DNA of 64,000 nt, taken from the NCBI RefSeq assembly GCF_009905375.1, contig NC_133650.1, positions 304,021,203 to 304,085,202 of the forward strand, read 5' to 3'. Origin of the DNA: Apium graveolens (taxonomy: Eukaryota > Streptophyta > Magnoliopsida > Apiales > Apiaceae). The notes beneath the pieces were generated by a model, which searched no databases, was not told where the DNA came from, and saw only the letters and a list, made by a program, of their open reading frames with translations. This document shows positions 62,880-64,000 of the stretch, one piece after another; within the stretch, counting starts at the first letter, position 1, and each line of letters starts with the position of its first letter. The position numbers were made by a program, and so were the translations under genes.

Positions 62880-63260
62880 AATCAGAATGCATGGAAGATT
62901 TAATCAGGAAAACCTCCAGTAAAATGTCCACTAAAGTCTTTTATAGGATCATTCTCCTCCGAAAACCCATGGAAGATTTAATCAGGAAACTGTCGCCTAA
63001 CTGCATTTTTTCCGATATGTTTTATCCTTGGATAGCTGATATTGCTAATGAGCTCAATATACCTAGACGCATGTTTAATCCATCAGGTTTATTCTATCAT
63101 TGTGTAACACATAGTCTCTCTGTTTATGCTCCTCATGAAACTGTTGAGTAATTAATCGAAGCTACGGTATGGTTCTCAACACTTTCTATGAAATTGAGCC
63201 TGCTTATGCAGATCATTAGGTCCTGTAATTTCAGTTCTTAAAAAAGGCTGAAATATCTAA
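62880..63260 (+). pseudogene. UDP-glycosyltransferase (UGT73-like) fragment
   Basis: The frame 62876-63151 codes for MEDLIRKLSPNCIFSDMFYP, then WIADIANELNIPRRMFNPSG and FYHCVTHSLSVYAPHETVE, closely matching the N-terminal acceptor domain of plant UGT73-type enzymes. After a TAA the frame 63168-63218 reads VLNTFYEIEPAYADH, the next conserved UGT73 motif. The C-terminal sugar-donor domain (PSPG box) is absent, and the text decays beyond 63220. The word catggaagatttaatcagga occurs twice, at 62890 and 62969, so a short segment is duplicated. A relic only. Confidence 0.8.
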
Positions 63261-64000
63261 TGACTCATCACCTGAGCTGTTGGACAAACTTAGTATTTTA
63301 GACTAAGTTGTGAATCATTTTGAGACTCTATATGAGTGAGACACATTATGTGTTAGTGGTGTGTATTTATTGGAACGTATTCTCCTCTTCGAGGGAATTC
63401 CAACGCATATTTACACGCTCAAAATGAGTAAAAGGTGAATGAGAACTGATGTTTCAAAGTTTTACTTGTTAGTTTTGGAATGTTTTCTGACATTCTGTAA
63501 AATATTAAAATTGTGGGGGTATCTAGAATAGAAAATTATTGAATTTTCTATGAATAGTGGAATCTAATAAAACATTCTTGAAAATAATTGAAATGTGGGG
63601 GTATCTCGAAACTTGATACCAATACCTCTGTTGGTAGCATGAGATCCAAAATCAATTGAGATATTTTGGATGGATACATAGACATTGGTTGAGTCTAATA
63701 ATATCCGATATATGAATATAATTTTTGAGATTCGTAAGAATACTATTATAGAGTTTAGGAATGCTTATGCGATAAGCTAGTAGATCCTAGTAGATCTGTA
63801 ATTAAAAGTCATCTAAATGAACTTACGAGTTATTGGATGAATGTGAGGATGAACCTGCAGAGAACAAAAGACATGGATAATTGCTAGTCTCGAATGTCTT
63901 GATAATTTGCTTGAAGGTGAACTCGTAAATTTAATATAAGCATTGCGCTTCTCGTATAATTCCTTGATAAGTGAATATATCAAGAGAAAATTTGACTATT
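63261..64000. other. Unassigned DNA at the window end
   Basis: No gene seen. A gtgggggtatct word occurs twice, near 63513 and 63596, with a similar neighbourhood. This might be part of a repeat that continues beyond the window. Confidence 0.4.

Overview
The window is plant nuclear DNA. It holds spliced eukaryotic genes and many Ty1-copia and Ty3-gypsy retrotransposons primed by initiator tRNA-Met, with Stowaway-type MITEs and Helitron ends in AT-rich spacers. The style of the SIRE-like elements suggests an asterid dicot, perhaps Apiaceae. That placement is inference; no sequence search was possible.

Layout. Positions 1-22814 are a Tekay-type gypsy remnant split by an 11.8 kb SIRE-lineage copia element (A, 1091-20468). 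Element A is itself split by a very young gag-only copia element (B, 3321-10845, target-site copy aaact). A short unclassified repeat and a LINE RNase H fragment follow (22815-23538). Next is a second SIRE element on the minus strand (C, 23539-34201), truncated at its 3' end, abutting a LINE reverse transcriptase fragment. From 34.8 to 40.9 kb the DNA is AT-rich and holds a dispersed repeat, two clear MITEs and a Helitron-like end.

The host genes lie at 40.9-49.5 kb. They are a two-exon DUF599 membrane-protein gene (+) and a nine-exon mitochondrial stomatin-like (SPFH/band 7) gene (-), converging tail to tail. Both reconstruct as open frames with consistent splice phases. Positions 49.5-53.3 kb hold a second copy of the dispersed repeat, another Helitron-like end, and a mosaic of organelle-like (probably mitochondrial) DNA with a retrotransposon fragment. 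A third SIRE element (D, 53328-59924) keeps an intact 778-residue gag frame and runs into a gap of 100 N. Beyond the gap are the 3' end of an unrelated copia element (E) and two decayed host genes: an F-box protein pseudogene and a UDP-glycosyltransferase fragment.

The most notable biology is in the SIRE family (A, C, D). Its Gag has three CCHC knuckles. Gag and Pol lie in the same frame, separated by a UGA at a splice-acceptor-like site. After pol comes an extra sense-strand ORF that in copy C has its own promoter-like leader. Element B carries a 30-bp-arm hairpin and 22-bp tandem repeats in each LTR and is almost undiverged.
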